Positions 22,320 to 33,805 are shown, counted from the first letter of the stretch. The stretch: DNA of 64,000 nt from Chelydra serpentina (GCA_037349315.1 JBAIAC010000001.1:35960001-36024000); one strand, 5' to 3'. Numbers and translations are program-made. The notes: generated from the sequence alone by a model not told the origin.

Positions 22320-22560
22320 TATCCGTTGAAGTCAGTGGGTCGGATCCTCAGCTGGTGTAAATTAGCATAGCTCCACTGGAATCAGTATAGTTTCAATGAG
22401 CAAGATCCTCAGCTGGTATAAATCAGCATAGCTCCACTCAAGCCAAAGCCAGGTATGCAACTGGTGTAAATCAAGGTCATTCCATTGAAGGCAATGGCCC
22501 AGATTCTCAGCTGGATAAATCGACATATATCCCTTGAAGGCAATGGAGCATCATCAATTT
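22320..22560. repeat. Tandem-like block of 'cctcagctggtgtaaatcagcatagctcca' units
   Basis: About four units of roughly 60 bases recur: 'ggatcctcagctggtgtaaa', 'agatcctcagctggtataaa', 'caactggtgtaaatcaagg' and 'agattctcagctggataaa', each followed by a '..ccattgaaggcaatgg' segment that is self-complementary. The same family, in both orientations, lies at 34060-34200, 56797-56900 and 59650-59845. Confidence 0.7.
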
Positions 22561-22799
22561 ACAGCAGCTGGCGTTCTGGCCCACTTTATATATTGTATAT
22601 TTAATGCAAAAGATGGAAGAATTGTCCAAAGAGACCAATTGAGACATATTCATGTCGCAATGATAGCAACTAAAAAAAAGGGAGGGGAGAGGGGAATTTT
22701 CCAAGTTCAAACATTGTAATTGTTAGACTAATTTATCAGTGTATTCAATTTAGATGAGAAACTTTAAAAAAAAGGAAGTGGTGTTATTAAAGGCGGAAC

Positions 22800-22998
22800 T
22801 GGTTGTGCCAGGCTGTGATGAAATACCGTACACACTATTGTAATAATCTTTGTACAAGGTGTGCCTTTTAAGATATAATTTGAAAACTCGTTATCTGTTG
22901 GTCAGTACTGTCCTGATAAAATATGTGTGACAACATTGTATGTGAAGTTACAAGATTTCCCTGTCTGGTGGTATTAACACATGCTCCAAACCCCACAG
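22800..22998 (+). mobile_element. 5' part of an older LTR-like repeat, split by the solo LTR
   Basis: The piece 'gtgatgaaataccgtacac...ctttgtacaaggtgtgcc...gtcctgataaaatatgtgtg' fits, in my memory of turtle repeats, the U3 of an LTR whose 3' part is the segment at 24114-25027. The two parts abut exactly at the CCCTG target site of the solo LTR at 23004-24108, which supports a single split element. Its 5' boundary is not fixed. Confidence 0.5.
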
Positions 22999-23003
22999 CC
23001 CTG

Positions 23004-24108
23004 TGTGACGTTATCGACAATAACTGGGACCATATAGATCATTGTTACAACCAAGGTCCTGTAGTGGCACCAAATCTTGTATAAAGGGGGTCAAATGAGG
23101 TGTCTAAGACTGGGTTATGCTTGGTTGGTTATGATTATGCCATTTATATGCATGTATCAGTTTTGTAGCTGAAGTTATGAATATTGGCTTTATACTGTCT
23201 GTAGTTCAATGGCTTTATACTGTATGTCTGTATTTCAAACTGGGGCTGGGCTTCTGGGACCCAGGACAAGCTATCAGCTCTGCCAGGCATGCTGATGGCC
23301 CATTAAGGACCATCGACTATACAATTAGCCCATTGAGAGGAGGCAGACACACCTTATGATTCAGTAAGGTATGCAGAGACTTGCCCAGGTGACTCCAGAC
23401 TCCATTTTGCTGTGATTTTCCACAGTAAGGAAAGAGGTGTCTTTACACCTGGAAGAAACTATAAAAGGCAGCTGCCTCATCTCCATTTTGTCTTCATTCC
23501 TGCTTCGTACCTCTGGAAGAACCTTTCTACAAATGGAAGCTTTGAACAAAGGACTGAAGGACCCATCCCAGCTGTGGATGTACTCCAGAGACTTAATTTG
23601 AATTTGAACCTGCAGTTATTCCATCTCTGCAAGCCTGAACCAAGAACTTTGCCATTACTGTATGTAATTGATTCCTTTTAACCAATTCTATCTCTCACCT
23701 ATACCTTTTTCCTTTTATGAATAAACCTTTAGATTTTAGATTCTAAAGGATTGGCAACAGCGTGATTTGTGGGTAAGATCTGATTTGTATATTGACCTGG
23801 ATCTGGGGGCTTGGTCCATTGGGATCGGGAGGACCTTTTTCTTTTACTGGGGCATTGGTTTTCATGACCATTTGTCCCCATAATGAGTGGCACTGGTGGT
23901 GAGACTGGGAAACTGGAGTGTCTAAGGGGATTGCTTGTGTGACTTGTGGTTAGCCAGTGGGGTAAAACCAAAGTCTCCTCTGTCTGGCTGGTTTGGTTTG
24001 CCTTAGAGGTGGAAAAACCCCAGCCTTGGGCTGTAGTTGCCCTGTTTGAAGCAATTTGTCCTGAACTGGCACTCTCAGTTGGGTCTTGCCAGAACCAGCA
24101 TCGTTACA
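23004..24108 (+). mobile_element. Solo LTR of an endogenous retrovirus, 5-bp target duplication
   Basis: The segment begins TGTGACGTTATCG and ends ATCGTTACA. It is flanked on both sides by CCCTG (22999-23003 and 24109-24113), a perfect 5-base duplication. Inside are a TATA box 'ctataaaagg' at 23459-23468 and an AATAAA signal at 23720-23725, about 260 bases apart. That sets plus orientation with U3 about 23004-23490, R to about 23745 and U5 to 24108. Length is 1105 bases. No gag, pol or env remains, so it is a solo LTR, probably formed by recombination between two LTRs. It lies inside an older repeat. Confidence 0.88.
23459..23468 (+). promoter_or_regulatory. TATA box of the solo LTR
   Basis: 'ctataaaagg' is well placed upstream of the AATAAA signal at 23720. 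Transcription would start about 25-30 bases downstream if the LTR were active. Activity is not known. Confidence 0.6.
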
Positions 24109-24113
24109 CCCTG

Positions 24114-25027
24114 CCCAAACAGAAATTGGCAAATAGATCTGTCCTACACAAAGGAATGTGGGCATGCCTTAATTTGCATTTGAGCAGTAAATAGAGTCAT
24201 CAGACAGGAAGGGAAAACAAATGAAGCTAAAACAAGTGAAAAAATCAGCAAGGAATATCCTTCCACATAGATTCTTTGGCTCCTGGGTCTCAGCTGGAAA
24301 TGTTTTTCAAGAGGGGGACTGAAACTATTAAAAGGAGGGACAAACACCTGAAGGTGCCCTTCTCTCTCCCCCCACCCACCTCATTCTCTGCACCCGAGAA
24401 TACGAAAGGAACCCGTAATTGGACACTGCGGGAGGGGTCCTGACCTGTAGAGTTTGGTCAATAACTTTGCTGGAAACATGTGGTGTGAAAGTTTGCTTTG
24501 CAACTAAGATAGTTTCTTATGTAGATACCAGTAAGTGTTTTATCTTTATTTTTCTTGTAACCATTTCTGACTTTCATGCCTCATTACTTATACTCACTTA
24601 AAATCTCTCTCTTTGTAGTTAATAAACTTGTTTTACTGTTTTATCTAATCCAGTGCATATAAATTGAAATGTCTGAGCAACTGTTTAAGATCATAAAATG
24701 GCATATTATTCCCTTAAAGGAATAATGGACTTGGACTGTCCAGGAGACGGCTGGGCAATACAGGTCATACATTTCTGGGGGAAAATCTGGAACTGGGGAA
24801 GGGAGTGTTGGGGTCACCCTTCAGTATAACCAAGGCTGAGAGTTAGGGTGTAGCGGGCAGTCTGCAGTTACACACAGACACTTAATGTGTGGCTTGCATG
24901 CTGGAAGGTTGTTTGAGTGGCCCAGGTAGTAGCTACTACAGCAAGGCATTGTAAAGCACCTAAGGTTGCAGGGCAGGGGTGACACAATATCCCCACTCCC
25001 GGTCTTAATTGTACCCCAGTATGTCAC
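24114..25027 (+). mobile_element. 3' part of an older LTR-like repeat (U3-R-U5)
   Basis: A 'gttaataaacttg' poly(A) signal lies at about 24619, followed by 'gaataatggacttgg', 'ggagacggctgggcaatacag' and the end 'cccagtatgtcaca'. Similar parts in the same order occur at 27640-28179, where the end is 'ccccaaaatgtgaca'. It is the continuation of 22800-22998 after the nested LTR. The ends look retroviral (…CA), but the related copy at 27315-28179 has long inverted repeats, so the class is not settled. Confidence 0.55.
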
Positions 25028-26394
25028 ACATGATAGTTAACATTGCCTAAAGCTTTTCATTATAAGTGATTTCAGTTGTCTCTAGCTGTCAATCCAATCA
25101 TTTGGACTGACATTTCCTATGCTGGGGAATCTGCCTACAGATAATTTTTTTATTGTTGTTTGTTTTAAGTTTCAGCTAAAATGGTTCAACCGTGTCTGAG
25201 AGCAAGGCTAGAAAAACAGACTGTTTTGTCCATGTTAAAAAACTACATCCTCTTCAGCCCTCACTTATTCAGTAAAGGTTCATTAGAGACTGCCAGCTAA
25301 ATTCTCTGGAGATTTCTTCTGTACTCAGTGTGCTCCATCCCCACACAGCTCCTGGGTGCCAAAGGGACTAATCATGCACCATCCCCACAGACTGACTGAC
25401 CATGCTGAATCCCAGGGCTGAGCACGAGTTTCCCAGAAGTGGCTCCTCCCTGCTGCAAGGGGCCACTGTGATTCTGGGCATGGTACTGAGAGCCGGGAGG
25501 CTGTGTCTCCTGTGTTCCCAGTGTCCGCCTGCTGGCACCTAGTTGGCGTGGAGGAGAAGGAGGAAGCCCTCTGATTCAAATGTAGGAAGATGAGGGGAGA
25601 CAGGAGCGGGAGCCAGAGCTGGGGCAAGGGACAGGAGGATTGGGTAGAATGGTGGGGGGCCAGAGGCTGGAGAGAAGGAACAAGAGCAGAACCAGGAGAG
25701 GTTGAAGTAGGAGCAAAGACAGTAGGGGGTAAGGAAGACAGGAGCAGAAGCCAATGGGGACAGAAGCAGAAAGATTTCTCACTTTAGAGTGCACTTCCTT
25801 GCAGAAGCTGGAATGGAACCCAGGCTTCTCAGTCTCAACATTTCTCTTCTGTCTAGCAAATAGCCATGGAACCCACTGGCAAAGAGCTGTCCCAACCACC
25901 TTTAATGGCTGGCCCAAATAGAGGCTAAACTGCCACTCTCCCTTACTCTGTTAGCTCAAGTAGCTGTGGATCTAATAGCTTCAGTCCTACTGATGCCCTA
26001 TGCTGATGTCAGTTTGTTTCTGCATGATACAATTTCCATTTTTTTCAGATGGCTTTTGACAAAGCTTAGGAAATAACATATGTAAAACGACATTAAAAGA
26101 ACATTTAAGATCACAAAGTGATGTATTTCAAAGTTAGGAAATGCCATAATGGAGGCCTTCCATGCAACATTAGTTCAGCTCCCTTTTGTGCATGTGTTAT
26201 GATGCAATGTTTAATTACATGATTACATGCTACTTTTTCCGCAGAACCCCGGTCTCCTTAAGTGCACAGGGCTGATGCACTCTGGGAAGGAACAAGCGTT
26301 ATGTAGCTAAGACACAGAGAACAAACAGTAGGATCCCTTCCTCGGGTGTTGCAGAATTGGGAAGGTGTGTAGTGAAGGAGACACGGGATTGCAG
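25028..26394. other. Mostly unassigned DNA
   Basis: No gene was recognised. The purine-rich tract at 25585-25775 is listed separately. The remainder has no family motif. Confidence 0.35.
25585..25775 (+). repeat. Purine-rich degenerate minisatellite
   Basis: The plus strand is strongly G/A-biased with recurring 'gacaggagcrgaagcca' and 'ggagccagagctggggca' words at irregular spacing. The apparent frames on both strands reflect base bias (Glu/Arg/Gly on plus, Pro/Ser/Leu on minus). Confidence 0.55.
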
Positions 26395-26865
26395 GAAGAG
26401 AAAAGACGGTCTCATGGTTAAGGCAGTTGAATGCTGCCCTGGAGACTTGAATTCTATCAATGGCTTTGCCACAGAGTTCCTACGGGATGCTGAGCAAGTC
26501 CGCATAAACCAAAATTTTCACTCATGGCCACTGCCTCATTTTTTGGAGGCTAAACTTGAGAACACCTGGGGCCAGATTTGCAAAAGTTTTGAGCAGTCAC
26601 GCCTGAACTGAGGGAGCTGTGCTCTGAACATAGGAAGCGCTAGAAAAATGCTGAGTACTTGAAAAAAATAAAGGCTGTGGCATCTCAAATTGGGCATCCA
26701 GAATTAGAGGACGTGGCTTTAATCTCTCTGTGCCTCAGTTCTCTACCCATAAATTGGGGAGAATTGCACTACCCTTCCTCACAGGGGTGTTGTGAAGATA
26801 AATTCCTTAATGTTTGTGAAGCAGTTGGACACTGTAGTGAGAGCACCACGGAAATTAATAATTCT
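26395..26865 (+). repeat. MIR-like SINE, interrupted
   Basis: The head 'tctcatggttaaggcagttgaatgctg' is at 26411. The core 'ctctgtgcctcagttctctacccataaattgggga' and tail 'cacaggggtgttgtgaagataaa' lie at 26725-26810. Between them, about 26560-26720, is unrelated 'ggggccagatttgcaaaagtttt...catctcaaattgggcatcc' sequence, a palindromic element also seen near 7320 and 45250. Confidence 0.65.
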
Positions 26866-27314
26866 GTATTCCATACCATGCTTTAGTAGTGTGCGGTACA
26901 TAAGGGCTGGGTTCGAATGATGAGGACAAAAAGAAATATTGAACAATCCATACAGTAAGCACTGTCTATTCTGTTCACTCAATGAGGCAGCGGTCCTGTG
27001 GAAAGAATAGTGTGTGACTGTGCAATTAAACTCTGTATCATAATACAGATGCACCAAGGGCAGTTTTAAGGCTGCAAGGGCAGTCTTAATGCTGGCATTG
27101 CCTCACTTCTGAGTGCTTTACTGTGCAACCGTAATGTTCTTTTAACATTGTTTTTGGTATGTAATAAAGATGTAAATTCTTCAGCAACTTAAAAGCTATT
27201 GCACTTCCTGTTAAGATATTACGCAGCTAGCACATCTCCTAAAAGTAAGAGATGGAAAAGTATTGGTTCACCCTGCTCTTCTTGTAAAGTCCAATCCTGT
27301 ATTGTCAGGAGAAC
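26866..27314. other. Unassigned non-coding DNA
   Basis: No gene was recognised. 'gaccattaaggctgcaagggcag' type words near 27060-27100 form a short local duplication. Confidence 0.3.
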
Positions 27315-28179
27315 TGTCACATTTTGGGCTGCAATCCCGACCAGTAAGGGGTTGTGTCACCACCTGCCCTGTCACCCTGGGAGCCTTAAATGCTCTGCTG
27401 CTGCGGCTCACAACCCGGCCACCAACAGCCAGCAGACAAGCACATGGTATCCTGTGAAGCCTTGCTTCAGCACTTCTGACCCTCAGCAGCCTGCCTACAC
27501 CACAATAGCCCCACCCTAAGAAGACAGGGGAAACCAGCACCTTGTTCTTCTGAGGAAGGTCCTGACTGACAGACACTCAGCTATGCTGGACATAGAGTAA
27601 TTGGTGAATGAAACCATCTGAAAGAAAGGCTGTGCCTTGCTGGGTTAAGTTTTAGACTTTTAGATGAATGTTTTAACTTTTATTTGCTTGTAACCATCGC
27701 TACCTTTATATCTTTTACTTGGTGTCACTTAACCAATGTCCTGTTGTTAAATAGACCTGTTTTATTGTAATCTAAACCAACCCAGTGCTGTGTTTGAATT
27801 GAAGTAATTGCTAACTCCAGTTAATGTGGCAAACTGCTGGGTATTGTCTCAAATAAATCTTATTCTTTCTCTGAGTGGCCCAGGAGAGGGCTGGACACAT
27901 CAGGGCAGATGGTTTGGGGAAAATTCAGGACTGGAAGTGTGCTGAGGTCATCTTGCCAGCTGTACCAAAGCTGGTGGAAACCGGGGGTGTCAGTTGTGTT
28001 GTGGCAGGCTGCTGGGGGTCAGAAGCACTGAACCAGGGCTGCATAGACACTCGGGATACTGCATGCTTGTCTGCTGGCTGTTGGTATCCAGGCCGTGAGC
28101 CACAGCAGCAGAGCATTTAAGGCACCCGGCATTACTGAGCAGGCCCTTACTTGTCTGGATTGCACCCCAAAATGTGACA
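27315..28179. mobile_element. Foldback element with ~200-bp inverted arms, LTR-like interior
   Basis: The left arm begins TGTCACATTTTGGG (27315) and the right arm ends CCCCAAAATGTGACA (28179). After reverse complementing, the arms match over about 200 bases, with strong blocks such as 'ttaaatgctctgctgctg' and 'ccaacagccagcagacaag'. The interior (27640-27870) holds 'tagacctgttttattgtaa' and 'cccagtgctgtgttt', related to the LTR-like repeat at 24114-25027. No transposase or retroviral gene is present. No target duplication could be fixed. It may be a DNA transposon, or an LTR whose 3' part was duplicated in inverted form. Confidence 0.7.
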
Positions 28180-28379
28180 AAGACAGATTCTAGTGGCTAG
28201 TTCTTAATAGTCCCACGATGTTCAGCTTAAAATTTTATTTAACACAATTTAATTCCCATTGTGCTTTGTTATGCATCACATGAAATAACTGCACTCCACC
28301 TTGGGTGTTCAAAACCGAACAACTATAGACTTTCTCAGGCCCCCCGCATCAAGCCAAGGTTTAGCGCAACCAGACAGGT
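28180..28379. other. Unassigned DNA between two repeats
   Basis: No feature was recognised. Confidence 0.3.
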
Positions 28380-28960
28380 CTAGCTCATTTATTCATTCTC
28401 ATCCATCAGTCCTTCCAGCCTCTTGACCATTCGTATTGCTCTTCTGTGAATTCCTTCAATATCTTTCTGCCAGTGTGGGGCTCAGAACTGAATGCATGAC
28501 TCCACTGTTCTGGAGAAAGACTATTACTTCCCTGCTCTGTCCAGTGATGTCTTTGTGTTTACAACCCAAAATTGCACTGGCTTTCTTTGTAGCCATATCA
28601 CATTGCAAGATCATATATAATTTGTTCCATTTTATTGGTCCATTTATTACCATCCATTTGCTGTGACTGCTCTCCTCTTGTTACTGTCACCCTTATGTTC
28701 TTTTGGCATTTCAGCTTCCCAGAGTTCTCCTTCCCATGAGCCTGTGTACTTTGGATTTATTAGCTTGCATTTTTCCAAGACTAATGCAATTTTATAGGAT
28801 TTTTGGCTGTGTTTCTAATTCTGCTAAGTCTCTGTGTAGTATTTCCCTGTCCAGACTTGTGTTTGCAATTCAACCCAGTTAAATATTATCTGTTAATGCC
28901 ATTAAGGTGCTGTTGACTTCATTCATCTGGATTAATAATTAAGATATTAAATAAGAACAG
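28380..28960 (-). repeat. Probable ancient CR1/L3-type LINE fragment
   Basis: The plus strand has 'cttctgtgaattccttcaatatct', 'gtggggctcagaactgaatgcatgactccactg' and 'tttgtagccatatcacattgc', a pattern I associate with old reptile and bird LINE sequence read in antisense ('..aactgaacacagtactccag..' type). No open frame or RT motif is left. Orientation and class are tentative. Confidence 0.3.
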
Positions 28961-30619
28961 GAGTAACATGGTCTCAAGGCCCTAAGTCATTCAGGAGCCT
29001 GAGGCCTGTTGACTTTCAATGAGACACAGGCTCTTCAGTGCCTAAGTCAGTTCTGCAAATGAACTTTATATTTTACCCCAGACCTAACACTGATCCAGCA
29101 AGGGGCTGAGTGCCACCAGCTCCCACTGTAGATAATTGAGGATGTTCAGCACCTCACAGGAGAGGCTCAGATTCTCCTGGGATCAGGCTTTTTGCTAGTT
29201 TACTCCTTTAATACAGTACTTCAGGTTGTATATCATCCATGCCTGTTGACTTGCACATGTTCCGATTTTCCTGACCTACTCGTTATCAGTAGTTATTGTT
29301 ACAGACTCTTCCTTCCTTCTTAATTGTTCCGTCTCACTTTGTATAGTTTCCCTGAAGACACATTTTGAAAGGAAAGTTCTGTATCTGAAGCTATTATTTG
29401 AGCCATCCTTAATTTCATGCCCCACCTTGTTTATTAATGGATTATCTTCCCAATACTACTACTTTCCCCAAACTACATTTCTAAAGTCCCTTCACGTTCT
29501 CCTTAACCCCTTTAGCGGCAGTAACTCTTTTTGAGTTCTTGCTGCCTGGATCTTTTGCCTGCAGGATTTAATGACTGAGCTTTCTTATTTGGTTACCTCC
29601 CCCTACAGCTATGGATATTAGCACATCGAAATATATAAATCTATTGAGGCAGGAGATGGACAGGTATCCTCAAGATATGGTGGTGACTCTGCTTCCTCTA
29701 CTCCTCTAAATGCTTCCCCGTGCCAACAACCATCACTTCCAATGTATCTTGTCTGAGTAGCAGCCACTTTGCTTTCACCCAGATCCTTGTTTCGGTCAGA
29801 TCCCTATCCTGACCCCTATTCTGAGAAAACGGCGAGACTAGAGAAATTATACCCAGGCTCATACGCCAGAGATATATTTTCTGTTCCTCAATACATATGC
29901 ATAACTTCTATTCACTGATGGGATAATATAGCTCCTGGAGAGCACAATCAGCTTTGTAGAAGGGAGTTAACTGCACTAGCTGATGTCAATGGAAGTCACT
30001 GTTAAATCCCACTCATTGGGCTGAACATTTACCCTCTAAAATCTAAGGCCCCAACCCTGCAGTAAGTTCTGTCCATGTGGGCCCTTGTGTGGAGTTCGTG
30101 GTTGGATTGGGGCCCACATTTTCAGCTGTTTTATTCACAGAGAATACCCGCAGACAACCCCAAAAGACTCCCTGCCGCAGTACTCACCATGATCATTGTA
30201 GATCACCATGACAGGGTAGGTCCCTTTAAGGAAGGAATTCGGGCTGTTTCTCTGCTTCTTCATTGAGATGCCTAAGCAAGAAATCCCTGCAGGGGCCTTT
30301 TCAAGTTATATTGCATCATGTTCATAAATAACATGATTAGAGATATGAAGCTAGTGGATTATCCACTGTGTAAGCACTCACAGATAGTTACTGTAGCAGC
30401 TCTGAACTGAAAGGCAGGCCGCTCAAGCAAGCCAAGGTGTTACCCTTAGATGACATTAGTCTATGATTAAAAGTGGATGCGATCACTTTTGGACATTGCG
30501 TTTCTTGGTACGATGCCAATGTGCATAGTGAAGGGATGCCACCTAAATCTCAGTCCATGTCCTTGCCAGCTTGCTCTGAGGTTCTTTATTTCATGCAGAC
30601 CAATTTTTATGATATAGGA
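28961..30619. other. Mostly unassigned DNA
   Basis: About 1.65 kb with no gene. At 28995-29060 'cctgaggcctgttgactttcaatgagacacaggctcttcag' is partly self-complementary and belongs with the small palindromic repeats. Confidence 0.35.
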
Positions 30620-30983
30620 CATAGGTGCCGAGTTTCTAATCGGCCGGGCGGATGCTCTCCCCCCACCCTCACCCTGCTTCTTCCCACACCCCCGTCCCCT
30701 GCCTCACCTCTTCCCACCCCGCCCAGTTCCGCCCTGTTCCCCGAGCATGCTGTGCCCTCACTCCTCCTCCCTCCCCCCGAGTTCCTCCTGATGCCGCAAA
30801 ACAGCTGATCTGCGGCAGGCGGTAGGCACTGGAAGGGAGAGGGAGCTGCTGATCTGCGGGACCACCTGCGGGCAGGAGGCACTGGGGGGAGGTGGAGGTT
30901 CTGATAGGGGGGCTGTTCAGCACCCACCATTTTTTTCTCGTGGGTGCTCCAGCCCCGGAGCACCCACACAGCTGGCGCCTATG
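30620..30983. mobile_element. hAT-type MITE, C-rich interior, 8-bp target duplication
   Basis: The ends 'cataggtgccgagt' and 'agctggcgcctatg' are imperfect inverted repeats. Flanks are ATATAGGA (30612-30619) and ATACAGGA (30984-30991), 7 of 8 identical. The interior is GC-rich (many ccc/ccg) and ends with a local inverted repeat 'agcacccacc...gtgggtgctcc'. Overlapping frames of 84-120 codons inside it reflect composition, not a gene. Confidence 0.8.
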
Positions 30984-31189
30984 ATACAGGATTCTGACTA
31001 ACAGGCAAACCCACTGAATGCGGTGATACTGGTGCCGTTCTCCTCACAGCAGGTAGCTCCCTCTGCACATGAAGGAATAGTGCCCCACAGGGGCCAGTTC
31101 TTCCCCCACCCATCGGCAGCTTTTAGGAGCAGGGCCACTAAATCTATGAGTTTGTGCAACCAGTGATGAGCTTCCTCCAAAAGCTGGGA

Positions 31190-32203
31190 TGCAGCAATGG
31201 GACACGCTAAAACATGATGTTGAGGAACTTGCCATGTCATGTCGCCAGTTAAAGAGGGAGAATGATGGCCACATAAAAGGTGTTCTGTATCATGGAAAAT
31301 GCATTGATTTAAATAGGCATTGGGGACCATTATATAGTGGGTTTGACCCGGGAGAAAGGCAATGTGTTCAGAGGGTGGGGTTATATGGTCAAATGGACTT
31401 TGACAAATTGGAGAATTAGTCTGAAATCAACAAGATGAAATTCAATAAAGACAAGTACAAGGAAGGACTTGAAGAAAAATAAAATACACAACTACAAAAT
31501 GAGGAATAACTGGCTAGGTGCTAGTACCGCTGAAAAGGATCTGGGATTATAGTGGATCACAAACTGAATATGACTCAACCCTGTGATGCAATTGTGGCAA
31601 AGGCTAACATTATTCTGGGGTATATTAACAGATGTGTCATACATAAGTCATGGGAGGTAACTGTCCTGTTCTACTCAGCACTGGTGAGGTCTCAGCTGGA
31701 ATCCAATTCGGGGCACCAAACTTTAGGAAAGAGATGGATAAATTGGAGACTCCAGAGGAGAGCAACAAAAATGATAAAAGGTTTGGAATACATGACCTAT
31801 GAGGAAAGGTTAAAAAACCTGGGCGTGTTTAGTCTTGAGAAAAGAAGACTGAGCGGGGACCTGAGAAGAGTCTTCAAATACATTGAGGACAGTTATAAAG
31901 AGGACAGTGATCAATTATTCTCCATGTCCTCTCAAGGTAGAACAAGAAGCAATGGTCTTAATCTGTAGCAAGGGAGCGTTAGGTTAGATATTAGGAGAAA
32001 CTCTCTAAATATAATGGTAATAATCTCTGGAACAGGCTTCTAAGAGAGATTGTGGAATCCCCGTCATTGGAGGTTTTTTGAATAAGTTGCACAAACACCT
32101 GTCAGGGACAATGTAGGTTTACTTGATCCTACCTAAGCACAAGGGGCTGGATTTGATGAGTTCTTGAGGTCCCTTTCAGCCCTACATATCTATGACTCTG
32201 TAT
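31190..32203 (+). pseudogene. CR1 LINE, 3' part of ORF2 and 3' end
   Basis: A frame from about 31552 to 31968 has the CR1 post-RT signature: 'AKANIILGYINR', 'LFYSALVRSQLE', 'QRRATKMIKGLEYMTYEERL' and 'LGVFSLEKRRLSGDLRRVFKY'. Upstream, 31370-31550 carries the earlier blocks in other frames ('DKLEN', 'KDLGL.VDHKLNM'), so frameshifts are present. After 31970 the coding trace continues degraded ('..caggcttctaagagagattgtgg') to the 3' end 'ggtccctttcagccctacatatctatgactctg'. This is a typical 5'-truncated insertion. The end matches the tail of the SINE at 50129-50298. Confidence 0.88.
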
Positions 32204-33149
32204 ACACAAAAGGTTCATGGTCATCAGCTGTTTCTGATTCTGGTTCTCTTGCCCCAGAGCAGATACAATCATGGTTAGTGGGAGAGCAAAAAGTGCTTTC
32301 AATAAGCTTCTAAAGTAAAACACGATGGTGAGATACAGCATGTAGCAGAGAAGAAATACCATTGGACTGAAGCATGTTTTCCACTGTGGAAATGTTAAGC
32401 TTAGCGCTGCCCTATCTCAGAACCCCACTGCGGATGTGTCTTTAATAAAGCAAAGGAAAAAGGGCTTTCTTTAAAAAACTGAAACAAATGTGATTGAAAT
32501 CCTCTGTTTTCTTTTAATAGGCTTACTCATATACCACAGTCCCTTCTTGAAGTCAAAACATTCCCACCCACTGCCTCTGGGGCCACTTCTCTAGGAGACA
32601 GGATTCTGCTGTGGGCTCACCCACAGATTCTTCAGAATTCCACCGTGCAAGGGGAGATGGAGATTTTGGTGCCTGATTCACCAAGAAATAACACTGGTGT
32701 TGCTGCAAAAATGTCAACATATTTTTTTCTAAAGTGGCCAGTTTTTGCTCAAGACAAACATTCAGTTCTACCCAAGGGGCAAAATGTCACCCATTTTCGC
32801 TGCAGAAGTCATGGTCACTAATGGAAATGGCAAAATGTCACCCACGGTAACTGAAATGGACTGCACAGGTATAATCGAGTGTAGTTCATCCATGTGCAGA
32901 GGCCTATGCACCACTTCAGTGAATTTCACCCATTTCTACTAATGCAATCCCATTTAGACCATCAAGAATTTAAATGGGACTTTATGATAGTAATCATTTC
33001 TAAGGCGGTACCGCTTGGGGATCCCACTCAGAGTAGGGCTCCATTGCGCTAGGCACTGTACAAACCAATAACTTTAAGAACCTGTAGGACTAGAAGCTGG
33101 AGCCATGGGGGTTCAGGACTGCTAACACTTCTGCATCACCATTGGAAGC
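32204..33149. other. Mostly unassigned DNA with small repeat pieces
   Basis: No gene was recognised. 'caaaatgtcaccca' occurs twice, near 32781 and 32832, and 'cagtgaatttcaccca' follows near 32916, like the small inverted-repeat family at 16914. A MIR-like tail on the minus strand lies at about 33020-33065. Confidence 0.4.
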
Positions 33150-33605
33150 TTAGGCTGGGTTCCTGCTGGAGGACCTTGGGACGCTAGGCAGTGCAAGAAG
33201 TACAGCCCAGCAGGGCCTGAATGTCGGCTCCTCACAGCCCACTGATTGGCTCATGCCAGTATATAATCCAGGAAGCCATCGTGGGGAGTTGTCTGAACAA
33301 CTATGTTTCTGCTCCAGGCTTTCCTTTGCTGTGGACCCTGGACATTGGCTCCTGATCCTGGTTGGGCTTCAACTCTTCTATTTACCCGCTGTCTGTAATT
33401 TAGTTCCTGACCCTGACTTCCTGGTCTCCTGACCTGGCTCGATTCTGTCTTCACTACTTGCCTTCTGCCTGCAATTTGGTGCCTGACCCTGACTTCCTTG
33501 TGTCCTGACCCAGCTTGGCCCTGACCCCTGCTACTCACCTCCTGGATGCAACATGGTCACTGACCAGTGCACACAGGCTGCCCACAGCCTGGCACTGACA
33601 ATAAC
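33150..33605 (+). mobile_element. LTR-like repeat with an internal 75-bp tandem duplication
   Basis: A TATA-like 'gtatataatcc' lies at about 33257. Downstream, two units about 75 bases apart share 'tgcctgaccctgacttcct' (starting near 33396 and 33471). The segment ends near 'ggcactgacaataaca'. Composition and layout resemble an ERV or Gypsy LTR, but no target duplication or terminal repeat was found. Confidence 0.4.
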
Positions 33606-33754
33606 ACAGTCACTGCCTCAGAGAGCTCACAGTCTAGGATTTAGACAAAATGCAACAGGTGAATAAACAGGATAAGGGAAGGAGTAGTAGGACAAAGTTA
33701 TAATAGTCACAGGTGTGTATGCATAAATTAGCTGCAACAGTGGCCTCAGTAGTC

Positions 33755-33805
33755 ACCAACCTTAAATAGTACATAGCTCTTGTGCTGTCCCTCTGAATAG
33801 GGGTT
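33755..33805. repeat. Fragment of the small 'cttgtgctgtccctct' repeat family
   Basis: 'acatagctcttgtgctgtccctctgaataggggttcatttcac' parallels 16965-17000 and 43683-43715. Confidence 0.5.

Noticed and set aside
22320..22560. CRISPR-like array of spaced repeats
   Set aside because: Units are diverged, spacing is filled by related sequence and the genome is a vertebrate's; it is a palindromic interspersed repeat.
25576..25917. Leucine- and serine-rich minus frame resembling a membrane protein
   Set aside because: It is the antisense of a purine-rich degenerate minisatellite, which gives Leu/Pro/Ser codons by composition.
30473..30969. Proline- and serine-rich plus frame and glycine- and arginine-rich minus frame
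   Set aside because: Most of it is the C-rich interior of a hAT MITE (30620-30983) flanked by an 8-bp duplication.
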